Source of the DNA: Endozoicomonas sp. NE40
GTDB lineage: Bacteria; Pseudomonadota; Gammaproteobacteria; Pseudomonadales; Endozoicomonadaceae
Direction of reading: 5' to 3'
DNA: 64,000 bases
Assembly (NCBI RefSeq): GCF_040549045.1
Contig: NZ_JBEWTB010000002.1
Coordinates: forward strand, 4,824,501 to 4,888,500
Position 1 is the first letter of the stretch, and the number at the start of each line of letters is the position of its first letter. Both the position numbers and the translations under genes were made by a program. The notes under the pieces are model-generated. The model was given only the letters and a program-made list of their open reading frames with translations. It did no database searches and had not been told where the DNA came from. Positions 26,323 to 32,922 of this stretch are shown here, piece by piece.

Positions 26323-26493
26323 ATGTCTGAAAAAATTAAAACCAGAGCGGCTATCTGGGTGGATGGCCGCCAACGACAGAGGGTCAGTTACTTTGTTACC
26401 GCAGAAGATGCTGCTGAATGGAAAGCAAGGATAGAAAGCCTGATGCAGAGGATGAAGCTGCAAAAGCAACTATCGGGTAAAATTAGGGGCTGA
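26323..26493 (+). CDS. 56-aa protein resembling an integrase arm-binding domain
   Basis: This is a short frame of 56 codons with a strong ribosome site (GAGGTGAG) just before the ATG, placed 87 bases downstream of the LexA-box promoter. The protein is basic and contains WVDGRQRQRVSYFVTAEDAAEW. The spacing of FxTxExAxxW with a following R-x-E is the same as in the N-terminus of the integrase at 40953 (FDTKEEAESW), which belongs to the arm-type DNA-binding domain of tyrosine integrases. It therefore looks like a stand-alone copy of that small three-stranded domain. It could compete with an integrase for arm sites or act as an excision cofactor. The similarity is by eye only. Confidence 0.6.
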   Translation: MSEKIKTRAAIWVDGRQRQRVSYFVTAEDAAEWKARIESLMQRMKLQKQLSGKIRG

Positions 26494-26503
26494 TCATCCC
26501 CAA

Positions 26504-27028
26504 GTGCAGGCTGGTAATGAGGCGCTCAGGTCAGAAGGGTGCCAGTGCTGGAGGGTGAATGATTTTTTCACTGCCCTCGAATCCGCAAAAAGAAATATCT
26601 CTGAGGCACTGGGAGATGAATACCCGATGCTAATAGATGGAAATGATCTAACAGATTTTTTCGAGTCGCGGGTAGAGCAGGGCATCAGCTTGGGAGAGCT
26701 GGATATTGAAGCATCACTGCTGAAAATAATTTTTCAATGGGGAGCAACGCCGCAACCCCATAAGGCAAACAAGGTTCAGTTTGCCTTCGAACAAGTGGTG
26801 CAATGCAACGTGCATCAGCTCCCTGCAGCAGAGGAGCCTTATCGAAACGAGCGTTTTTGTCCGGAAGATGTGGAAACTGAAGACAGTGATTCAACAGAAA
26901 GTGATTCATTAACAGTCAGGGCGTATCAACTTTCTTTGCAGGGGCTGTCACAGCGTGAGATTGCTAAAGCTCTGGAGATAAGTCAGTCATCGGTATACAG
27001 GGCTCTGAAGAAGGCAGAATTGTCATGA
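26504..27028 (+). CDS. Helix-turn-helix regulator with Hin/resolvase-like HTH
   Basis: This is a frame of up to 174 codons. The start is uncertain: GTG at 26504, a GTG near 26557, or ATG at 26627; none has a convincing ribosome site. The C-terminus has a clear HTH: GLSQREIAKALEISQSSVYRAL (about residues 147-168), the Hin/resolvase or HTH_7/HTH_23 type. It follows an acidic linker (EDVETEDSDSTESD). The N-terminal half is not recognised. The gene follows the 56-aa protein by 10 bases and shares the SOS promoter. It is probably the effector that reads out damage for this element. Two 19-bp palindromes lie downstream and could be its operators. Confidence 0.65.
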   Translation: MQAGNEALRSEGCQCWRVNDFFTALESAKRNISEALGDEYPMLIDGNDLTDFFESRVEQGISLGELDIEASLLKIIFQWGATPQPHKANKVQFAFEQVVQCNVHQLPAAEEPYRNERFCPEDVETEDSDSTESDSLTVRAYQLSLQGLSQREIAKALEISQSSVYRALKKAELS

Positions 27029-27183
27029 ACAGGGTGATTCAGAAGGTGATTCCTGGGGGCTTAAATGCAGGAGGTACACAGATTGTGTACCAACTAGACC
27101 AACGTTCTCTCACAAGGGATCGGAAGAAATCAAACCCCTTGATTCAGGGTGAATCACTTTGGCACGTTTTTGGCACGTTTTGA
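27025..27183 (+). CDS. Possible 52-aa protein overlapping the HTH gene
   Basis: A frame of 52 codons starts with an ATG overlapping the stop of the HTH gene (ATGA). It reads MNRVIQKVIPGGLNAGG and on. The coupling arrangement is suggestive, but composition is unremarkable and the first palindrome (27073-27091) lies inside the frame. It ends in a tandem repeat, GGCACGTTTTT then GGCACGTTTT (27161-27181), so it could equally be an untranslated region. Confidence 0.3.
   Translation: MNRVIQKVIPGGLNAGGTQIVYQLDQRSLTRDRKKSNPLIQGESLWHVFGTF
27073..27091. repeat. 19-bp perfect palindrome, copy 1
   Basis: GGTACACA-GAT-TGTGTACC is an 8-bp inverted repeat around a 3-base centre. Its reverse complement, GGTACACAATCTGTGTACC, matches the copy at 27371-27389 at 16 of 19 positions. 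It may be an operator or recombination core. Confidence 0.6.
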
Positions 27184-27535
27184 TGCGCAAATACACGCAC
27201 TTTTACACACCTGAATGAGGCAAAAAATGAAAACCTGACTGATAGGATAAAACCATGAAAACTGTGTCAAGCCTTGATATTAAAGGGATTATGCTTTTTC
27301 TACAGGCAAAAAGAAACCCGCCATTCTGGGGGAAGAAGTGACGGGCTAAGACCATTAGGAGTGAAACATAGGTACACAATCCAAGTACCAGGGTCAAACT
27401 AGTGACCCAGGCTGCCTGATCGTAGGGGGAAGTCGATCAAGTCAGCAGGGGTAATTATGGTGCAGATTTATCCTGCGTCCACTTATGTATAAGACCGTTT
27501 CCGAATAATCAGCTTTTGTCAGCTCGATATCTGGA
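27184..27535. other. Island boundary region with hairpins, no firm gene
   Basis: This 350-base stretch separates island genes from the chromosomal YiiX-like gene. It contains the second palindrome (27371-27389). Adjacent hairpins follow: GGGTCA/TGACCC (27391-27408) and GCTG-CC-TGATCG/CGATCA-AGT-CAGC (27411-27446). An ATG at 27255 with TAGGAT upstream opens only 28 codons. The island end or attachment site is probably here, but I found no tRNA and no direct repeat of a tRNA end. Confidence 0.4.
27371..27389. repeat. 19-bp palindrome-like site, copy 2
   Basis: GGTACACAATCCAAGTACC matches the reverse complement of the 27073 copy at 16 of 19 positions; the first 11 and last 5 bases are identical. 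It is an imperfect palindrome because the right half-site has diverged. It lies 280 bases from copy 1, next to two hairpins at the island edge. Confidence 0.55.
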
Positions 27536-28447
27536 TTATGAAGGGGGAGTCCCCCTGTTTTCAGACAACACGTCGGAACCTGTAACATGCAGATTTTCTG
27601 ACTTTACCTGCTGTAACTCTCTGATTTTATTGGGAGTAATGTAAAACTCTGCCTCTTTGCCTTCCAGTGCGCCATGACCGTGCCAGGGCAGCAGTTTGTA
27701 ATCAGAGTGGTGGGTATAGTCGAGAAAAGGGTATTTAATAATGCGAAAGTAGGGAGAGTAGTCAAAATCCCTGGGGGTACACAGTCTGGGATTGCGCTGG
27801 AACAGCTGTACACCGTGTTGACTGTCGAGCTTGACCAGCGGGAGGATCGGAAAATGGATAAAGCTGAACGCTTCAGCAATCATGCTGGAGCACACGGTTT
27901 TGGTTTCCTGTCCGGGTGAGCTTTCAAACAGGCTGGAGCGCCAGCGTCTGGGCAGAATCGCGTAAGGAAAAAAGAACCTTGCCAGATCGAGAATATGCCG
28001 GACATCATAGTCAAGCCCAAGGCGGCTGACTGCATAATGAATAACCTTCTGGCTATCGCCGTAGCTGAGGCCGTTGGGACGGCAAATGCGCAGATGATCG
28101 CCTTCGTAGCGGCTTAATGGATGAACGACGGTTCCGTAACCCAGCTCGCTTTCTATAACCAGTTGTTCGTCCGGAGAACCACCATAGGATTCCTTTATAA
28201 TGTCCCGAACCCGGTCGTCTTCAATATCGTGCAGGCGACCAATATACAACATGGCGTGGGACCATGGACTCTGGGTAATCTGCTTAATAACGTTGCTGAC
28301 CCTGGAACGGCCTTCGATCAGCAATACATCACAGGGTTTGATTTCGTGCCGGATGCGTTCAAAATCGCACTGAGGACTGGTGATGTCGTGCGCTTCCTGC
28401 ATAAGCCAGTTCGTTAACCAGCTGGCCAGCGTTTTTATGAGCTGCAT
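27536..28447 (-). CDS. YiiX/YebB-like permuted papain-fold hydrolase
   Basis: This is a 303-residue protein with the NlpC/P60-superfamily permuted papain fold. Readable elements are DVLLIEG, then SPWSHAMLYIG (catalytic His) and TKTVCSSMIAEAF (catalytic Cys), about 110 residues apart, as in YiiX and poxvirus G6-like amidases. The start at 28447 is chosen because AGGGA lies 7 bases before it; an upstream frame would add 14 residues. Substrates in this family are thought to be lipid- or peptide-amide bonds, not proven here. There is no clear signal peptide. It is the first gene that looks chromosomal after the island. Confidence 0.75.
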   Translation of the reverse strand: MQLIKTLASWLTNWLMQEAHDITSPQCDFERIRHEIKPCDVLLIEGRSRVSNVIKQITQSPWSHAMLYIGRLHDIEDDRVRDIIKESYGGSPDEQLVIESELGYGTVVHPLSRYEGDHLRICRPNGLSYGDSQKVIHYAVSRLGLDYDVRHILDLARFFFPYAILPRRWRSSLFESSPGQETKTVCSSMIAEAFSFIHFPILPLVKLDSQHGVQLFQRNPRLCTPRDFDYSPYFRIIKYPFLDYTHHSDYKLLPWHGHGALEGKEAEFYITPNKIRELQQVKSENLHVTGSDVLSENRGTPPS

Positions 28448-28622
28448 TATTGTTCCCTGCAATTGAGCTACTCCCTCAAAGATTAGCATCGGCGGTTTTC
28501 ATTCAGGGGTTAATAAACATTAGCGTCCTTCATGCCTCAATTTGACGTTATAATGACCCTGTTACAACTTCGTGTAAGTTAACTTGCGGTTTTAAGTCAT
28601 AAACCCGACAACCAAAACGACA

Positions 28623-29189
28623 ATGACGGAACAGCTCGTGTCTGAAGATAAACTCACACCCACATCGCTGACTGAAACTCTGCAGTCATTGCAGCAAAAA
28701 GGCTTACCTCCGGTACATGACTGGAACCCGGGTTTTTGCGGCGAAATTGATATGCGCATCTGTGTTGATGGCCACTGGGAATATATGGGTTCACCGATTG
28801 GCAGAGAATCGATGGTGCGCCTTTTCTCCACGGTTCTCCGGCATGACGATGACGGGCATTTCTATCTGGTAACGCCTGTCGAAAAGGTACGGATAACCGT
28901 TGATGATGTACCTTTTGTGGCAGTTTCTGTAGAAACTGTTGATGAGCATCTTGTGTTTACGACCAATGTTGGCGATAAGGTAGTGCTTAACCAGCAACAG
29001 CCATTAAGGCTGTCGGATGCGGGCAGAGGTGTGCCTTATATTCTGGTCAGGGATCGTCTTGAAGCTCGTATTCATCGTAATGTGTATTATGAACTGGTCA
29101 GCATGGCTGAATTGCAGATGGTGCATGATCAGGAGCAACTATGTATAAAGAGTGGCGAACATTACTATTCACTTGGAATGGTTGAATGA
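28623..29189 (+). CDS. DUF1285 domain protein
   Basis: This 188-residue protein is of the conserved DUF1285 family, a housekeeping-type protein of unknown function in Pseudomonas, Vibrio and relatives. Conserved features are PPVHDWNPGFCGEIDMRI (residues 31-48), DGHWEYMGSPIGRESMVRLFSTVLR and DGHFYLVTPVEKVRI, then a beta-rich C-terminus. There is no membrane segment. A TATAAT-like hexamer at 28549-28554 may be its promoter -10. It is the first of two genes read rightward before ETF-QO. Confidence 0.85.
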   Translation: MTEQLVSEDKLTPTSLTETLQSLQQKGLPPVHDWNPGFCGEIDMRICVDGHWEYMGSPIGRESMVRLFSTVLRHDDDGHFYLVTPVEKVRITVDDVPFVAVSVETVDEHLVFTTNVGDKVVLNQQQPLRLSDAGRGVPYILVRDRLEARIHRNVYYELVSMAELQMVHDQEQLCIKSGEHYYSLGMVE

Positions 29190-29245
29190 GCTAACGGTTT
29201 TACTGTCATGCACTTATGTCTTGAATTCAGGCTGGATGTTTTTGT

Positions 29246-30148
29246 ATGAACACAAACATTATTATCGATACTGATCCGGGTATTGACGATGCCATCGCCC
29301 TGCTACTGGCAGCAGCCAGCCCTGAGCTGACTCTTACTGGTGTTACAACGGTCGGGGGTAATGTTTCGCAACAGCAGGCCTTTATCAATGCGCAGAAAAT
29401 ACTTCAGGCCGCTGGAAAGCGGGTACCCGTGTATCGAGGTTGCGAACAGGCAATATCCAGACCTTTAAAACCGGACACAGAAGTGATTAATGGTCAAAAT
29501 GGCCTGGGTGACATTGACTGGCCAGAAGCGAAGCCAGGACTGGCCCAGTCGACCAATGCAGTAGATTTTATTATTACCAGGGCTCAGGTTAATAACCCGG
29601 TTACCCTCTGTATGCTGGGACCGTTAACAAACCTTGCCCTGGCTCTGGTGATTAACCCTGATATCGCTGCTGGTATTCATAGGGTTGTCATTATGGGCGG
29701 TGCTCTGAAAGTATCCGGTAATGTCTCAGCCGTTGCAGAGTTTAACTTCCATACAGACCCCGTAGCAGCAGACATTGTATTTCGTTCACCTCTTAACATC
29801 ACACTGTGTCCTCTGGATGTAACTGAAACATTAAAATGGCGTGATGGTTGGCTGGAGCCTTTATTGCGGGGCGAGTCGAAGGCGGCACAGCTGACAGCGG
29901 AGATGCTGGGTTTTTATCGGGCAGGTGAGGGTGGAGGTCTGCACGATCCGGTTGTGATTGCCTCATTAATAAAGCCTGAGATAATGCGTACCCGTCCATG
30001 TGATATTCATATTGAGACAAGAGATGAAGGGCTGGAAGGGCAAAGCAGGGCGGTCTGGTCAGACAGTGGCAAGGTCAGGGCAGTCATGGAGGCTGATGTG
30101 GATACTTTCTTCAACCTGCTTGGTGAAAGGTTAATGTCACTGCCCTGA
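29246..30148 (+). CDS. Inosine-uridine-type nucleoside hydrolase
   Basis: This 300-residue enzyme belongs to the IU-nucleoside hydrolase family (RihA/RihB-like). The Ca2+ and ribose site motif DTDPGIDDA is at residues 8-16. VTTVGGNVS, MLGPLTNLAL and IMGGAL follow, with VAEFNFHTDPVAAD and CPLDVTE, and the C-terminal HDP (GLHDPVVIASL). It splits the N-glycosidic bond of nucleosides to release base and ribose for salvage. It is complete and of standard length. It is convergent with etfQO, with a hairpin between them. Confidence 0.92.
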   Translation: MNTNIIIDTDPGIDDAIALLLAAASPELTLTGVTTVGGNVSQQQAFINAQKILQAAGKRVPVYRGCEQAISRPLKPDTEVINGQNGLGDIDWPEAKPGLAQSTNAVDFIITRAQVNNPVTLCMLGPLTNLALALVINPDIAAGIHRVVIMGGALKVSGNVSAVAEFNFHTDPVAADIVFRSPLNITLCPLDVTETLKWRDGWLEPLLRGESKAAQLTAEMLGFYRAGEGGGLHDPVVIASLIKPEIMRTRPCDIHIETRDEGLEGQSRAVWSDSGKVRAVMEADVDTFFNLLGERLMSLP

Positions 30149-30177
30149 GCTGAGTTGTTTGGTTTGAATCGAGCAAT

Positions 30178-30199
30178 GGGGCTGCCCTGATGACAGCCC
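30178..30199. terminator. Hairpin between convergent genes
   Basis: GGGCTG pairs with CAGCCC across a 9-base loop, between the nucleoside hydrolase stop (30148) and the etfQO stop (30206). T-richness is poor on both sides, so it is at best a weak bidirectional terminator. Confidence 0.4.
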
Positions 30200-30205
30200 T
30201 GTTGA

Positions 30206-31864
30206 TCACATATTAGGGTAATTGGGACCTCCGGTACCCTCCGGTGTTACCCAGGTAATGTTCTGGGCCGGGTCTTTAATGTCGCAGGTTTTGCAGTGAA
30301 CACAGTTCTGGCTGTTGATCTGGAACTGTTTTTTGCCGGTCTCCTCATCTTCAATGACTTCATACACTCCCGCCGGACAGTAACGCTGGGCAGGTTCATC
30401 GAACAGAGGCAGATTGCTGGTGATTGGAATATCAGGGTTAGTCAGTTTCAGGTGGCAGGGCTGGTCTTCTTCATGGTTAGTATTCGACAGAAAGACTGAA
30501 CCCAGACGATCAAAGCTGATTTTCCCGTCTGGCTTCGGGTATTCCAGTCGGGGGCAGTCCGCAGCCGGTTTCAGCTGTTTATAATCAGGCACTGTGTCGT
30601 GCAATGTAAAAGGCAGCTTACCGTTAAAGAGGTTTTGGTCAATAAAGGCAAAGGCTGCACCAAAGATATTGCCAAATTTATGCATGGCCGGACTGAAGTT
30701 ACGCTGCTGTTGCAGTTCTATACCAAGCCAGGACTGATCAAACCGGTCCTGATAGCTGGTCAGGTTTTCCCGCCCTTCAGAACCTGCCTTCAGGGCATCA
30801 AACACGGTTTCTGCTGCAATAAGCCCTGACTTCATGGCTGTATGGCTGCCTTTAATCTTGGCGGAATTCATTGTTCCTGCGTCACAACCGAGTAACAAAC
30901 CACCAGGGAATGACATTCGTGGAAGCGACTGCGGACCGCCTTTTGTCAAAGCCCTGGCTCCATAGGAGACACGCTTGCCGCCTTCCAGGTATTGTTTGAT
31001 GACCGGATTGTGCTTATAGCGCTGGAATTCTTCAAAAGGACTGACGTGAGGGTTGGAATAACTCAGGTCGGTAATCAGGCCGACCACTACCTGATTGTTT
31101 TCAATATGGTATAGAAAACCACCGCCCATCGAGCCGCTTTCCTGCAAAGGCCAGCCCGCCGTATGCACGACAAGTCCTTCCCTGTGCTTATCCGGTTCCA
31201 CATCCCATAGCTCTTTTATTCCGATACCGTAATGTTGTGGGTCTTTGCCTTCATCCAGTTTGAACTGTGCGATTAACTGTTTGCCCAGATGTCCACGACA
31301 GCCTTCGGTAAACAGTGTGTATTTGGCGTGCAGCTCCATACCGGGCATATAGCTGTCTTTCTTTTCACCATTGGCAGCTATCCCCATATCCCCGGTGGCA
31401 ATGCCTTTTACACTGCCGTCTTCATGGTAAAGCACTTCTGATGCGGCAAATCCCGGAAAGATCTCAGCCCCCATGCTTTCTGCCTGCTCCGCCAGCCAGC
31501 GGCACAGATTGCCAAGGCTGATAATGTAATTGCCTTCGTTGTGCATGGTTTTGGGAACAAACAGGTTGGGAACCCTGATGCTTTTATCTGCGCTGCGTAG
31601 CACATAAATATCGTCAGCGACCACAGGCGTGTTCAGAGGAGCGCCTTTCTCTTTCCAGTCAGGAAAGAGTTCATTAAGGGCTGTCGGTTCAAAGACAGCA
31701 CCTGAGAGAATATGAGCGCCGACTTCTGAGCCCTTTTCAACCACGCAGACACTGACCTCCTGACCGGACTCTTGTGCCTGCTGCATTAAACGACATGCGG
31801 CGGATAAGCCTGAGGGACCAGCACCCACAATGACTACATCAAATGCCATAGATTCGCGTTCCAT
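30206..31864 (-). CDS. etfD: Electron-transfer flavoprotein-ubiquinone oxidoreductase
   Basis: This is a membrane-associated FAD/4Fe-4S enzyme that passes electrons from ETF to ubiquinone, serving acyl-CoA and amino-acid dehydrogenases. The FAD-binding motif is DVVIVGAGPSGLSAACRL. The ubiquinone/FAD core and WPLQESGSMGGGFLYH follow. The C-terminal iron-sulfur part has CPAGVYEV and CVHCKTCDIKDP. The start at 31864 (MERESMAF) has GGGGG nine bases upstream; a longer frame to 31921 has no support. Length 552 residues is normal. The partner genes etfB and etfA lie 3.3 kb away on the other strand. In Pseudomonas the pair is adjacent and divergent, so the sulfur genes between them look inserted. Confidence 0.95.
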   Translation of the reverse strand: MERESMAFDVVIVGAGPSGLSAACRLMQQAQESGQEVSVCVVEKGSEVGAHILSGAVFEPTALNELFPDWKEKGAPLNTPVVADDIYVLRSADKSIRVPNLFVPKTMHNEGNYIISLGNLCRWLAEQAESMGAEIFPGFAASEVLYHEDGSVKGIATGDMGIAANGEKKDSYMPGMELHAKYTLFTEGCRGHLGKQLIAQFKLDEGKDPQHYGIGIKELWDVEPDKHREGLVVHTAGWPLQESGSMGGGFLYHIENNQVVVGLITDLSYSNPHVSPFEEFQRYKHNPVIKQYLEGGKRVSYGARALTKGGPQSLPRMSFPGGLLLGCDAGTMNSAKIKGSHTAMKSGLIAAETVFDALKAGSEGRENLTSYQDRFDQSWLGIELQQQRNFSPAMHKFGNIFGAAFAFIDQNLFNGKLPFTLHDTVPDYKQLKPAADCPRLEYPKPDGKISFDRLGSVFLSNTNHEEDQPCHLKLTNPDIPITSNLPLFDEPAQRYCPAGVYEVIEDEETGKKQFQINSQNCVHCKTCDIKDPAQNITWVTPEGTGGPNYPNM

Positions 31865-31944
31865 GGTGATTTCCCCCTTTGTTGAGCTGATTGCCCATTT
31901 ATTATTGTTATTAGAATTCAAACAGTTGTTTTATTTTGTTACGA

Positions 31945-31987
31945 ATTATAATCGCACGTAACATGAATATCACCTATAAAATAGGTG
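31945..31987 (-). promoter_or_regulatory. etfQO promoter with adjacent palindrome
   Basis: On the minus strand a perfect -10 TATAAT (31945-31950) is preceded by a 17-base spacer and a weak -35 GTGATA. A perfect palindrome, CACCTAT-AAA-ATAGGTG (31971-31987), overlaps and lies just upstream of the -35. It could be an operator or the terminator stem of the upstream yeeE gene. Confidence 0.45.
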
Positions 31988-32071
31988 TTTGCCGATAACG
32001 GAGGGAGTGCGCCTGCTGTTAAACAGGCGTACAGAAGACTGATGCGTTAGTGAGAGCTTTAATGAAGGTCG

Positions 32072-32491
32072 TTAACGGGCGAGCAATGAAGTGGCTTTAT
32101 GTAACCGGAACCCGGCGATCATAGCCAGAAAAAACAGGATAATGTCAGCACTCCCCGATAACAGGCTTGTTACAGCCGGTCCCGGACAGATACCGGCTAT
32201 CCCCCAGCCGATACCAAATAATGCAGTACCCAGCACCAGTGGTTTATCGACTGTTGTCCTCTCTGGCAGATGAAAGTGTTCGGCATTGGCAGGCTGCTGC
32301 CGTTTCAGAATCAGCCAGGTGGCAGGCAGGTTGACCAGAATCGCGCCGCCCATGACCAGCATCAGCGTTGGGTCCCAGAAGCCGGTTATATCAAGAAATC
32401 CCAGTACTTTATCCGGACTGGTCATACCTGAGATCACCAGACCAGCACCCATGAGCAAACCGGAGATCAGGGCTGTCACTATGTTTATCAT
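32072..32491 (-). CDS. YeeE/YedE-type sulfur transport protein, second half-protein
   Basis: This is a 139-residue membrane protein of the YeeE/YedE (DUF6691) class. The start at 32491 is the second of two adjacent ATGs, with AGGAG six bases upstream; the longer upstream frame lies inside the previous gene. Four membrane segments are readable, including LISGLLMGAGLVISGMT and ALFGIGWGIAGICPGPA. The conserved GISGMT and GICPGP-type motifs carry the Cys thought to handle thiosulfate or sulfane sulfur. The upstream gene encodes a similar half-protein, and the two may dimerise to mimic a full-length YeeE transporter. It is the last gene of the leftward sulfur operon. Confidence 0.8.
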   Translation of the reverse strand: MINIVTALISGLLMGAGLVISGMTSPDKVLGFLDITGFWDPTLMLVMGGAILVNLPATWLILKRQQPANAEHFHLPERTTVDKPLVLGTALFGIGWGIAGICPGPAVTSLLSGSADIILFFLAMIAGFRLHKATSLLAR

Positions 32492-32499
32492 CATGTCTC

Positions 32500-32922
32500 C
32501 TACATGTGCCTCATGAAATAGACGGTCACCATGGCTGACACCATGAAAACCATGACAGCTACCAGTGAACGCAAAGAAAAGCGGGATAAGCCACAAATTC
32601 CGTGACCGCTGGTGCAGCCATTACCCAGACTGGTGCCAAAGCCTACCAGCAAACCGGCAATAATGAGTCCTGAAGCCGGTAACTGGCTATCAGCAGCGGG
32701 TAAATCCAGAACCCGGTGCAGAACCGTTCCGCTAATGAGCGCGCCGGCAAGGAAAGCCAACCGCCAGCTCCTGTCACTATTGGTCAGATTACTGATAATT
32801 CCGGAAAATCCGGCAATTCTACCGTTGGACAGAAGCAACAACGCTGCCCCCAGTCCTAGCAGAATACCTCCGGCCAGTCCCTGTAAAGGTGTAAAATTAA
32901 AGATCTCAGTCCATGGCATCAT
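32500..32922 (-). CDS. YeeE/YedE-type sulfur transport protein, first half-protein
   Basis: This is a 140-residue membrane protein with motifs LQGLAGGILLGLGAALLLLSNG, GRIAGFSGI and GFGTSLGNGCTSGHGICGLSRFS, the last being the diagnostic Cys motif of YeeE/YedE. The start at 32922 overlaps the stop of the reductase gene (ATGA; an ATG follows at 32919) and has AAGGAAGG upstream. It probably forms a sulfur-transport channel with the next gene, exporting or importing sulfane sulfur. It is paired with a reductase carrying a rhodanese domain, which fits persulfide handling. Confidence 0.8.
   Translation of the reverse strand: MMPWTEIFNFTPLQGLAGGILLGLGAALLLLSNGRIAGFSGIISNLTNSDRSWRLAFLAGALISGTVLHRVLDLPAADSQLPASGLIIAGLLVGFGTSLGNGCTSGHGICGLSRFSLRSLVAVMVFMVSAMVTVYFMRHM

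Noticed and set aside
27184..27535. Direct repeat of a tRNA 3' end as the left island's attachment site
   Set aside because: No match to the tRNA-Leu, tRNA-Cys or tRNA-Gly 3' ends found here, so the attachment site was left undefined.
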